This document shows, in pieces, positions 24,956 to 33,024 of a DNA stretch of 64,000 bases. Position 1 is the stretch's first letter, and each line of letters opens with the position of its first letter. The stretch is from JBCBAP01 sp038532435 (lineage in GTDB: Bacteria; Pseudomonadota; Alphaproteobacteria; Rhodobacterales; Rhodobacteraceae). Below the pieces are notes generated by a model. That model saw only the letters and a list, made by a program, of their open reading frames with translations, made no database searches and was not told the DNA's origin. The stretch spans positions 1 to 64,000 of the forward strand of contig JBCBAP010000009.1 in NCBI GenBank assembly GCA_038532435.1. The letters run 5' to 3'. A program made the position numbers and the translations under genes.

Positions 24956-26284
24956 ATGCTCTGGAACACACTCAATCAGACGGTCGAGCTGGGCTGGGAT
25001 TTCTACGTCCCCGTGATCATGTTCGTGGCTCTCATCGCGCTGGCCGTGCCGGTCTGGGCAGCTATCGGCGCGTCTGCCATCGTGATGTTGGTGATGTCGG
25101 GGGACCTGCCGCTCAGCCTCGTGGGCGAAAGTCTTTTCGCGGGCATCGATGCCTTCGCATTGACCGCCGTTCCGCTGTTCATCCTGACCGGGGACGTGCT
25201 CGTCCGCACCGGTCTGTCGCGGAAGTTCCTCGACGTGGCGGAGGCGCTTACCTGCTTCACCAAGGGCGGGTTCGGTTCGGCGACGGTGCTCGTGTGCGGC
25301 ATGTTCGCGGCGATCTCCGGCTCGGACGCCGCAGGGGCGGCTGCCGTGGGCCGGATGACGATCGCACGCTTGGTCGAAAGCGGTTATCCACGGCCCTACG
25401 CCTGCGCGCTCGTGGCCGCAGGTGCCTGCACCGGCATCCTGATCCCGCCCTCCATCGCCTACATCATCATCGGCCTCGTGCTCGGCATATCCGCCTCAAC
25501 CCTGTTTCTGGCAGCGTTGATCCCGGGTCTCGCGATCCTGCTGTCGATCCTGATCACCAACCTGATCGTCAACCGGATCTACGCCTATGAGGGCGGGGGG
25601 CAGATGACTGCGGGTGAATGGCTGGCCAATCTGGGGCGCGCGCTCAAGTCCGGCTGGTACGCGTTCATCGTGCCCGGCATCATCTTCTACGGCATTTTCT
25701 CCGGCCGCCTCACACCGACGGAGGCGGGAGCGACCGCCGTCGTCGTAACCATCGCGATGGGCTTTCTGCTCAAGACGCTAACGCTCGCCGACTTCCCCGC
25801 AATGCTTGTCAGCTCCGCCAAGGTGAACGGTGTGATCCTGCCGATCATCGCCTTTTCCGCTCCCCTGGCGGAGGCGCTCGCGATCATGGGGGTGCCGCAG
25901 GGGTTCGTCACCGCGGTTACCGGGCTGACGGACGAACCGTGGCTTCTGATCCTGCTCATGATCGGCATCCTGATCGCCGCGGGCTGTGTGATGGAGACAA
26001 CGCCCAACATCGTGATCCTCGCCCCGATCCTGAAGCCGCTTGCAGACAATATCGGGATGAACGAGATCCAGTTCTGCATAATGATGATCACCGCACTCGG
26101 GGTCGGTTTCATTACGCCGCCCCTGGGGCTAAACCTCTTCGTCGTATCGGGTATCACGGGGGAATCGATACTTAAGATCGCTGTCCGTGCGGTCCCATAC
26201 GTCTTATGCATGTTTGTGGTGGTCTTGCTGATCGCCTACGTGCCCGCGATTTCAACCACGCTGTTGCCAGATATCTACAAGTAG
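24956..26284 (+). CDS. TRAP transporter large permease (DctM family)
   Basis: A 442-residue polytopic protein with about twelve hydrophobic segments and DctM motifs: FGSATVLVCGMFAAISGSDAAGAAAVG, ACTGILIPPSIAYIIIG, GRLTPTEAGATAV and FITPPLGLNLFVVSGI (each a fragment of the family's repeated hairpin regions). It is the Na+- or H+-driven channel subunit. It begins 12 bases after the DctQ stop and is 11 bases from the dehydrogenase start. Confidence 0.93.
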   Translation: MLWNTLNQTVELGWDFYVPVIMFVALIALAVPVWAAIGASAIVMLVMSGDLPLSLVGESLFAGIDAFALTAVPLFILTGDVLVRTGLSRKFLDVAEALTCFTKGGFGSATVLVCGMFAAISGSDAAGAAAVGRMTIARLVESGYPRPYACALVAAGACTGILIPPSIAYIIIGLVLGISASTLFLAALIPGLAILLSILITNLIVNRIYAYEGGGQMTAGEWLANLGRALKSGWYAFIVPGIIFYGIFSGRLTPTEAGATAVVVTIAMGFLLKTLTLADFPAMLVSSAKVNGVILPIIAFSAPLAEALAIMGVPQGFVTAVTGLTDEPWLLILLMIGILIAAGCVMETTPNIVILAPILKPLADNIGMNEIQFCIMMITALGVGFITPPLGLNLFVVSGITGESILKIAVRAVPYVLCMFVVVLLIAYVPAISTTLLPDIYK

Positions 26285-26295
26285 GACCCGCCAAG

Positions 26296-27603
26296 ATGAC
26301 CCGCGAATACCTCAAGAAAGCGACCCTGACCTCCACGTCCGATGCCTCCGAAGTGCACGAGACGGTTAAGACGATCCTCGCGGAGATCGAGGCTGGCGGG
26401 GACAGCAAGGCGATGGAGTACGCCGCGAAGTTCGACCGCTACGAGGGCAATGTGATCCTCACCGAGGCGGAGATCGCCGCCGCATCGGCGCTCGTGCCCG
26501 ACCAGTTGAAGGCGGACATCCAGTTCGCCCACAACAACGTCAAACGGTTCGCAGAGGCGCAAAAGACCACCGTCAGCGACACGCAGATGGAGATCGTGCC
26601 CGGGCTCATCGCCGGGCAGAAGGCGATCCCGGTGGATGCGGCGGGCTGTTACGTGCCCGGCGGGCGCTACAGCCACATCGCGAGTGCTATCATGACCGTG
26701 ACGACGGCCAATGTGGCCGGGTGCGGGCACATCACCGCCTGCTCGCCGCCGCGGCCCGGCGTGGGCGTCGCCCCCGCGATCATCTATGCGGCCCATATCT
26801 GCGGGGCGGACACCATCATGGCGATGGGGGGGGTGCAGGGCGTCGCTTCTATGACCTTCGGCCTTTTCGGCCTGCCGAAGGCGAACATCCTCGTCGGTCC
26901 CGGCAACCAGTTCGTGGCGGAGGCAAAGCGCATCCTCTTCGGCCGTGTGGGTATCGACATGATCGCCGGGCCGACGGACAGCCTGATCCTGGCTGACGGT
27001 ACCGCGGACCCGTTCATCGTCGCCACCGATCTGGTGAGCCAGGCGGAGCATGGCTACAACTCTCCGGTCTGGCTCGTGACCGACGACCGGCTGCTGGCGG
27101 AGCAGGTGATGGAGCTTGTCCCCGGTCTGATCGCGGATCTGCCGGAGGTAAACCGGGATAACGCGACCGCCGCGTGGCGCGACTATGCTGAAGTGATCCT
27201 CTGCGCGGATCGGGAGGAGATGGCGGCAACGTCCGACGCCTACGCACCGGAGCACCTGACCGTGCAGGCGGAGGATCTGGACTGGTGGCTTGAACGGCTC
27301 ACCTGCTACGGCTCTCTCTTCCTTGGTGAGGAGACAACGGTGTCCTACGGGGACAAGGCATCGGGAACCAACCACGTGCTGCCGACCTCCGGCGCGGCGA
27401 GCTATACCGGGGGGCTCTCTGTCCACAAATACATGAAGATCGTCACCTGGCAGCGGTCCACCCGAGACGGGTCGAAGCCGGTGGCGGAGGCGACCGCGCG
27501 GATCTCCCGCCTTGAGGGGATGGAAGGACATGCGAGGGCCGCTGATGCGCGCCTCGCGAAATACTTCCCGGATGAGGAGTTCGACGTCTCCGCCCATGGC
27601 TGA
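26296..27603 (+). CDS. hpsN: HisD-like dehydrogenase, probable sulfopropanediol 3-dehydrogenase
   Basis: A 435-residue zinc, NAD-dependent dehydrogenase of the histidinol-dehydrogenase fold. Zn ligands equivalent to HisD are present (Gln249, His252, Asp353, His412), as is the catalytic pair Glu319-His320 (APEHL). It differs from HisD in the region after VLPTSGAASYTGG, where SVHKYMKIVTWQ replaces the histidinol-binding loop. HpsN performs two NAD-dependent oxidations of 2,3-dihydroxypropane-1-sulfonate (DHPS) to sulfolactate. The TRAP operon, absence of other his genes and following SDR and ADH genes (as in DHPS clusters of Cupriavidus and Roseovarius) support this. A related diol substrate remains possible. 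Confidence 0.72.
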   Translation: MTREYLKKATLTSTSDASEVHETVKTILAEIEAGGDSKAMEYAAKFDRYEGNVILTEAEIAAASALVPDQLKADIQFAHNNVKRFAEAQKTTVSDTQMEIVPGLIAGQKAIPVDAAGCYVPGGRYSHIASAIMTVTTANVAGCGHITACSPPRPGVGVAPAIIYAAHICGADTIMAMGGVQGVASMTFGLFGLPKANILVGPGNQFVAEAKRILFGRVGIDMIAGPTDSLILADGTADPFIVATDLVSQAEHGYNSPVWLVTDDRLLAEQVMELVPGLIADLPEVNRDNATAAWRDYAEVILCADREEMAATSDAYAPEHLTVQAEDLDWWLERLTCYGSLFLGEETTVSYGDKASGTNHVLPTSGAASYTGGLSVHKYMKIVTWQRSTRDGSKPVAEATARISRLEGMEGHARAADARLAKYFPDEEFDVSAHG

Positions 27604-28357
27604 TCCGCGCGATCTGTTCGACCTGCGTGGTCGGGTTGCGTGCGTGACCGGCGCAAGTTCGGGACTGGGTCGCCAGGCCGCCCTCGTGCTTGCGGCGGCA
27701 GGGGCCCGGGTTGTCGGCGTTGCGCGCCGCAAGGCGGAGCTCGACACGCTGCGCGAGGATATCGGCGAGGGGTGCGCGGTCGTTGTGGGCGATGTCGCCG
27801 ACCGGTCGGCGTTTCCCACGCTCTGTGCCGCCATCGCTGCGCGGTTCGGCCCGCCGGACATCCTGGTGAACGCGGCAGGCGTCAACACGCGGGAGGCGGC
27901 AGACAACGTGACCGAGGAAGGGTGGGACGCGACGCTTGCGCTCAACCTCTCCGCGCCCTTTTTCCTCGCGCAGGCCATGGTGCCAGCGATGCGAGAGCGG
28001 GGATGGGGGCGGATCGTGAATTTCGCCTCGCTTCAGACCACCCGTGCCTTTCCGAGCGGGATCGCCTACGGCGCGACGAAGGCGGGGATCGGCCAGCTGA
28101 CCCGCGCCATGGCGGAGGCGTGGTCCCGGGACGGCATCACTGCAAACGCCATCGGGCCGGGCTTCTTTCCCACGGAACTGACCGCCGCGGTGTTCTCCGA
28201 CCCCGACAGGTCCGCGCGGAACGCCGCGCAAACCTGCGTGCACCGCAACGGTCGGATGGAGGATATCGACGGGCCGCTTCTCTTTCTCAGTTCGGACGCG
28301 TCCGGTTTTGTCACGGGGCAGGTGCTGATGGTCGACGGGGGGTTCACCGCGAAATGA
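27596..28357 (+). CDS. SDR dehydrogenase, HpsO-like
   Basis: A 253-residue classical short-chain dehydrogenase: TGASSGLG (18-25), NAAG (92-95), catalytic Ser145, Tyr158-x-x-x-Lys162. The ATG at 27596 overlaps the end of the HisD-like gene by 8 bases, and the stop overlaps the next gene (ATGA). In DHPS clusters the equivalent SDR, with a zinc alcohol dehydrogenase, interconverts DHPS enantiomers through the 2-keto compound, so that a stereospecific HpsN can use both. Assignment rests on context; by sequence it is a generic SDR. Confidence 0.85.
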   Translation: MADPRDLFDLRGRVACVTGASSGLGRQAALVLAAAGARVVGVARRKAELDTLREDIGEGCAVVVGDVADRSAFPTLCAAIAARFGPPDILVNAAGVNTREAADNVTEEGWDATLALNLSAPFFLAQAMVPAMRERGWGRIVNFASLQTTRAFPSGIAYGATKAGIGQLTRAMAEAWSRDGITANAIGPGFFPTELTAAVFSDPDRSARNAAQTCVHRNGRMEDIDGPLLFLSSDASGFVTGQVLMVDGGFTAK

Positions 28358-29334
28358 GGGCACTTGTCTACGAGGCGGTCGAGACGCTCGCACTGCGCGA
28401 TGTGCCTGACCCGGACGCGCCGGCGGGGGAGCATCTTATCCGGGTGGAGGCGGTGGGGATCTGCGGGTCGGACATGCACGCCTATCTCGGCCATGACGCG
28501 CGTCGACCCGCGCCGTTGATCCTCGGACATGAGGCCGCGGGAACGATCGTGGGCGGCCCCCGGGACGGGGACCGCGTGACGGTCAATCCGCTGGTCACCT
28601 GCCAGACCTGTCCGGCCTGTCGGGCAGGGCGAGAGAACCTTTGCCCGACCCGCCAGATCATCTCCATGCCGCCGCGGCCCGGCGCGTTTGCCCAGTACAT
28701 CACGATGCCCGCGCGCAACCTTGTGGCGGTGCCGGATCATGTGCCGCTGACGCGCGCCGCGCTGGCCGAACCGCTCGCGGTAAGCTGGCATGCGGCGCGG
28801 CTGGCGCTGAGCGCCCTGCGCGACCGGGATCCTGAACCGGCCTGCGTGTTGGGTGGAGGGGCCATCGGCCTTGCCGCGGCCCTCGCCTTGCGGGCGATGG
28901 GGGTGACGGACGTGACCGTGGTCGAACCAAATCCTGCCCGGCGCGCCTTTCTCGAACAGACCTGCGGGCAGCGCGCTGTCGCGCGGGCGGACGGCGCGTT
29001 TCCGATCGTGATCGACGCCGTGGGCTATGCCAAGACACGGGCCGTCGCCTCCGCCCTCGCGACCCCGGGCGGGGTAATCGCCCATGTGGGGCTTGGCGAG
29101 GATACCGGCGGTCTCGATATCCGGCGGCTGACCCTGCAGGAGATCACGTTCATCGGCACCTACACTTACACGGCGGACGATTTCAGGCAGACCGCACAAG
29201 CGCTCTTTGACGGGCGGCTTGGTCCGCTGGACTGGACCGAGCATCGCGGGTTGAGCGAGGGGGCAGCCGCGTTTGCCGACCTGCTCGGCGGTCGGGTCGC
29301 GTCGCCGAAGATCGTGCTCGATCCCTCCGCCTGA
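28354..29334 (+). CDS. Zinc-dependent medium-chain dehydrogenase, HpsP-like
   Basis: A 326-residue medium-chain dehydrogenase: catalytic zinc Cys and His/Glu (GICGSDMH, LGHEAAG), the structural zinc cysteine cluster CQTCPACRAGRENLC, and the Rossmann GGGAIGLAAAL. The start is the ATG overlapping the SDR stop. Last gene of the TRAP/dehydrogenase operon, convergent with the RraA gene. With the SDR it likely forms the DHPS racemizing pair (2-dehydrogenases of opposite stereospecificity). Desulfonation genes (suyAB, cuyA, xsc) are not in the window. Confidence 0.88.
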   Translation: MRALVYEAVETLALRDVPDPDAPAGEHLIRVEAVGICGSDMHAYLGHDARRPAPLILGHEAAGTIVGGPRDGDRVTVNPLVTCQTCPACRAGRENLCPTRQIISMPPRPGAFAQYITMPARNLVAVPDHVPLTRAALAEPLAVSWHAARLALSALRDRDPEPACVLGGGAIGLAAALALRAMGVTDVTVVEPNPARRAFLEQTCGQRAVARADGAFPIVIDAVGYAKTRAVASALATPGGVIAHVGLGEDTGGLDIRRLTLQEITFIGTYTYTADDFRQTAQALFDGRLGPLDWTEHRGLSEGAAAFADLLGGRVASPKIVLDPSA

Positions 29335-29388
29335 TCTGTACTCCGGCGCATCAGGATCCCGCTGACGATCCGACGAGGGCGGGGTGGC

Positions 29389-30099
29389 TCAGGTACGTTT
29401 CGCCTCGAATTCGGCCCAGGCCGCCTCGAGCTTTTCGATGGAAAAGTCCGGCGCACGGGCGGGGCCAAGGATGATCGCCTCGTTGGCGATGACCGTCGCG
29501 ATGGCGGCCTCCAGATCCGGGATCACCTCCTCCGGCACAACCACCGCTCCGTGCCGGTCCGCATGGACCAGGTCATCCTCCGCAACACGCACCCCCATGA
29601 TCGACACCTCCGTGCCGATTTCGACCACATGGACGAAGCCGTGGCTCGGCCCGACCGACCCTGCGAGGATTGGAAAGCCTTCGTCGATGACGTCGAGGTC
29701 GCGCATCACGCCGTTGGTGAGCGCACCTGCAAGGCCGAGCCCCTTGTGCACCGCCACGTGCACCTCCCCCCACCATCCGGCGATGCAGTCCGGATAGTCC
29801 AGATCCTCCACGACCGCGACGGTCGCGCCGGGGCCGCGGGCCATCGCGCGGAAATAGTCAAGCCGACGCGCACGGATGACATCCGCAGGGTCCCGTGGCG
29901 GGGCAAGGCCCGCGATCTTCGCCGTGCGCGCGCGGCCCACCATGGCGGGCATGCCCGGTCGGCAGTGAACCATCGTGCCGCGGGTGAACCGGTTGAACCC
30001 GCGTGCGCCCTGCGCCACCTCGATCGCGTTGCAGACCGTCGGCGTGTCCACGGACCGCAGCGTTTCGAGCAGGGCGTCGGGTATAGTCTGGCGTGTCAT
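29389..30099 (-). CDS. RraA family protein (aldolase/demethylmenaquinone-methyltransferase-like fold)
   Basis: A 236-residue RraA-family protein. The active-site signature of 4-hydroxy-4-methyl-2-oxoglutarate/oxaloacetate aldolases is present: GALTNGVMRDLD with Arg and Asp, then DLVHADRHGAVVVPEE. These residues bind Mg2+ and pyruvate enolate, so an aldolase or decarboxylase role is plausible. It lies 70 bases downstream of the sugar ABC ATPase gene on the same strand and is probably the last gene of that operon, which suggests it cleaves a sugar-acid intermediate. Confidence 0.85.
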   Translation of the reverse strand: MTRQTIPDALLETLRSVDTPTVCNAIEVAQGARGFNRFTRGTMVHCRPGMPAMVGRARTAKIAGLAPPRDPADVIRARRLDYFRAMARGPGATVAVVEDLDYPDCIAGWWGEVHVAVHKGLGLAGALTNGVMRDLDVIDEGFPILAGSVGPSHGFVHVVEIGTEVSIMGVRVAEDDLVHADRHGAVVVPEEVIPDLEAAIATVIANEAIILGPARAPDFSIEKLEAAWAEFEAKRT

Positions 30100-30169
30100 C
30101 GGACTGCGCCTCCTCGCAAATGTCTCATGGGTCGAAAGCGTGGGTTAGTGTCGTCCCGGTCATCCTGAA

Positions 30170-31228
30170 TCAGATCCTGATGCGTTCCTCGGTGTCGGGA
30201 TCGAACAGGTAGAGATGGTCCGCGTTCAGGCTGATGCCAACGACATCATCCTGCTCTTTGCGCAAATGCCGGTCGCCGCGGGCGATGACCCGCTGTTTGC
30301 CCCATTGAACCGTGAGCAAGGTGCTCTCGCCCGTGTTCTCGAACGCGTAGATCGTCACGTCGATGTCGCCCTGACCCTGTTCGTGGACGTGCATGTCGTC
30401 CGCCCGCACGCCGAGCACCGCGCGTTCCCTGTCGCCCGTGGCCAGCGGTACGAGCCGGGTCCCCCCTGTTGTCACGAACATGCCGTTCTGTACCGATCCG
30501 TTGATTAGGTTCATCGCCGGTGAGCCGATGAAGCCTGCGACAAAAAGATTTGCAGGGTCGTTGTAGATCTCGTCCGGGGTGCCGAGCTGCTGGATGACGC
30601 CGTGCTTCATCACCGCCACCCGGTCCGCAAGGGTCATCGCCTCGATCTGATCGTGGGTGACGTAGACGGTCGTGATCTGCAGCGCGCGGGAGAGGTGCTT
30701 GAGCTCTGCACGCATGGTGACACGCAGCTTCGCATCGAGGTTGGACAGGGGCTCGTCCATCAGGAACACCCGGGGCGTGCGCACGATGGCGCGGGCGAGC
30801 GCGACGCGCTGCCGCTGCCCGCCGGAGAGCGCCTTCGGCTTGCGATTGAGGAACTGGGTCAGTTCCACCTGCTCCGCCGCCTTCTCCACCCGCGGTGCTA
30901 TCTCGGACTTCGGCGTGCCACGCACCCGCAGGGGATAGGCGATGTTCTCGAAGATCGTCATGTGCGGGTAGAGGCCATAGTTCTGGAACACCATGGCCAC
31001 GTCCCGGTCCTTCGGCAGATCATCGTTGACCATGCGGTCCCCGATCCAGATCTCCCCGTCCGTCGGATCCTCGAGCCCCGCGATCATGCGCATCGTCGTG
31101 GTCTTGCCGCAGCCGGAGGGGCCGAGCAGCACCAGAAACTCCTGATCGTTGATGTGCAGGGACTGGTTGTCGACGCCGATGAAATCGCCCCACCGTTTCG
31201 TCAGGTTCTTGAGTACGACCTCAGCCAT
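30170..31228 (-). CDS. Sugar ABC transporter ATP-binding protein (MalK/UgpC type)
   Basis: A 352-residue ATPase: Walker A GPSGCGKT (36-43), LSGGQ (134-138), Walker B FLMDEP (155-160), switch His192, and a C-terminal OB/TOBE regulatory domain of MalK type. The start at 31228 overlaps the preceding permease stop by one base (TGATG). The longer open frame upstream is antisense-like read-through of the permease gene and is rejected. Confidence 0.93.
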   Translation of the reverse strand: MAEVVLKNLTKRWGDFIGVDNQSLHINDQEFLVLLGPSGCGKTTTMRMIAGLEDPTDGEIWIGDRMVNDDLPKDRDVAMVFQNYGLYPHMTIFENIAYPLRVRGTPKSEIAPRVEKAAEQVELTQFLNRKPKALSGGQRQRVALARAIVRTPRVFLMDEPLSNLDAKLRVTMRAELKHLSRALQITTVYVTHDQIEAMTLADRVAVMKHGVIQQLGTPDEIYNDPANLFVAGFIGSPAMNLINGSVQNGMFVTTGGTRLVPLATGDRERAVLGVRADDMHVHEQGQGDIDVTIYAFENTGESTLLTVQWGKQRVIARGDRHLRKEQDDVVGISLNADHLYLFDPDTEERIRI

Positions 31229-32055
31229 CAGCGTACCGCCCCCATCGTCATGCCTTGTACGAAATACTTCCGGATCAGCAGGGCCAGCACGAACATCGGG
31301 GCCATGATGATGATCCCTGCGGCGCTCAGCAGGTTCCACAGATCACCCTCTTCTCCCTTGAAAAGGGCAAGCCCGATGGGCAGCGTCACCGCGTTCTTGT
31401 TGGTCAGGATCAGCGCGAACAGGAACTCGTTCCACGCGATGATGAAGCAGAAGATGCCCGCGGTCAGCAGACCCGGCGCCGCCATCGGCAGCACGATGTT
31501 GCGGATCACCTGCAGGCGGGAGGAGCCGTCGACCATCGCGGCTTCCTCCGTGTCCATCGGGATCCCGTCGATGAAGCCTTTGATCATCCAGATCGCGAAC
31601 GGCATCACGATGGCCAGGTTCACCAGGATGAGGCCCAGCCTCGTGTCGAGCAGGCCAATGTCGCGGAACATGACGAAGAACGGCAGGATGATCACCACCG
31701 CGGGTACGAACTGTGTCGCGAGGATGATCACCAGCATCGTCGTCTCTCCGGTCAGGGTGAACCTGCTGAAAGAGTAGGCGGCCAACGTCGCGATCGGGAT
31801 CGCGATCACCACGGTGACCAGCGCCACGATGGTGGAGTTGAAGAGCTTGTCGCCAAGCCGGTAGGGATCGTCGAACACGGTGCCGAAATTCTGCAGCGTG
31901 GGGGTGAAGAAGAGCTTGAGCTGGTAGACGTCCACATGGGTTTTGAACGCGGCGAGAAAGATCCAGATGATCGGCACCAGCATGACGAATATCGCGATCA
32001 GGATCAGCGCGACCTGAACCGCACCCCAGAGCTGCTTTTTCTGCTTTCCCGTCAT
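31228..32055 (-). CDS. Carbohydrate ABC transporter permease (MalG/UgpE type)
   Basis: A 275-residue permease with about six membrane helices and the EAA loop EEAAMVDGSSRLQVIRNIVLP. A characteristic C-terminal LIRKYFVQGMTMGAVR tail identifies the MalG branch. It begins 4 bases after the MalF-type permease. Confidence 0.92.
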   Translation of the reverse strand: MTGKQKKQLWGAVQVALILIAIFVMLVPIIWIFLAAFKTHVDVYQLKLFFTPTLQNFGTVFDDPYRLGDKLFNSTIVALVTVVIAIPIATLAAYSFSRFTLTGETTMLVIILATQFVPAVVIILPFFVMFRDIGLLDTRLGLILVNLAIVMPFAIWMIKGFIDGIPMDTEEAAMVDGSSRLQVIRNIVLPMAAPGLLTAGIFCFIIAWNEFLFALILTNKNAVTLPIGLALFKGEEGDLWNLLSAAGIIIMAPMFVLALLIRKYFVQGMTMGAVR

Positions 32056-32059
32056 CGGT

Positions 32060-32932
32060 CTATGCCTTCCGGAAGACGAACTTGGCGTAGGCGTAGGTGA
32101 GGAAGATCATCGGGATCACCATGAGCCAGGCGACAGAGGCGGAGTAGCCGATCTGCCCGTACTTCATGCCGTTGAAGTAGATGTAGTGGCTGAGCGTCTG
32201 GGTCGCGGTGCCCGGCCCGCCATTGGTGAGCATGAAGACTTGATCGAAGGTCTTGAGGCTGAAGATCGACTTGAGAATGATGACAACGGCGAGGACCGGC
32301 CCGAGCTGCGGCAGTGTCACATCGCGGAACACCCGCCAGCCGCTCGCGCCGTCGACCTGCGCGGCCTCGATCGTGTCGCGGGGGATGCTTGCGAGCCCGC
32401 CGATCAGCACCAGCGTCAGGAACGGGATCCACCCCCACACATCGGCCATGACGACCACGGCGAAGGCGAGCGTCGGGTCTGCGAGCCAGCTCACATCCGC
32501 GAGCGGCGGGATCATGACGCCGAAGAACGCATCGAACAGGCCAAACTCCGGGTTGAACATGAACCGGAACGACACACCGATGAGCGCGGGGCTCATGGCG
32601 AAGGGCAGGATCAGCAGGGTCTGCGCGGAACTGCGAAGCCGCCCGCCGGGCGCCAGAAGCAGCGCGAGACCGAGGGCGAGGACCGTCGTCAGCCCGACGG
32701 TCAGAAGAGTGTAGATGCCGGTGACCCAGACCGAATTCCAGAAGGCGGGCTCCTCGAAGAAGGCCCAGGTGTAATTCTCCCACCCCAGATACTGGTCGAG
32801 GGAGCCCGGACGATTCAGCCGCCCGACGGTAAACGAAAGACGCGCCGCCTCGATCAGGGGCCAGATGGCCGTGGCGAAGACGACGACCACCGCGGGCAGG
32901 ACAAGGAGATATTTCAGCGTGTTGTCACGCAT
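32060..32932 (-). CDS. Carbohydrate ABC transporter permease (MalF/UgpA type)
   Basis: A 290-residue permease with about six membrane helices, a periplasmic loop typical of sugar permeases (LNRPGSLDQYLGWENYTWAF) and the EAA loop EAAQVDGASGWRVFRDVTLP. It follows the binding-protein gene after a 92-base spacer that holds a strong stem-loop. Confidence 0.92.
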   Translation of the reverse strand: MRDNTLKYLLVLPAVVVVFATAIWPLIEAARLSFTVGRLNRPGSLDQYLGWENYTWAFFEEPAFWNSVWVTGIYTLLTVGLTTVLALGLALLLAPGGRLRSSAQTLLILPFAMSPALIGVSFRFMFNPEFGLFDAFFGVMIPPLADVSWLADPTLAFAVVVMADVWGWIPFLTLVLIGGLASIPRDTIEAAQVDGASGWRVFRDVTLPQLGPVLAVVIILKSIFSLKTFDQVFMLTNGGPGTATQTLSHYIYFNGMKYGQIGYSASVAWLMVIPMIFLTYAYAKFVFRKA

Positions 32933-32982
32933 CGCGCACCAGCCGTGACCCTCAGAACAGGTCCAGTTGAGTGGAGGGGATG

Positions 32983-33010
32983 CGGGGCGCGCCGGATCAG
33001 GCGCGCCCCG
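32983..33010 (-). promoter_or_regulatory. Intercistronic stem-loop after the sugar-binding-protein gene
   Basis: CGGGGCGCGCC (32983-32993), loop GGATCA, GGCGCGCCCCG (33000-33010): a perfect 11-bp stem with a 6-base loop in the spacer between the binding-protein stop and the first permease start. Same stem and loop length as the hairpin after the TRAP binding-protein gene. No T tract, so mRNA stabilisation or partial attenuation is more likely than full termination. Confidence 0.7.
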
Positions 33011-33024
33011 ACTGCGTCACAGGC

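Noticed and set aside
26296..27603. Histidinol dehydrogenase of histidine biosynthesis
   Set aside because: The substrate loop after VLPTSGAASYTGG differs from HisD and the gene lies in a TRAP/SDR/ADH operon with no other his genes.
26275..27978. 567-codon minus-strand frame over the dehydrogenase gene
   Set aside because: Arg/His/Pro-rich shadow of the HisD-like gene; no motif.
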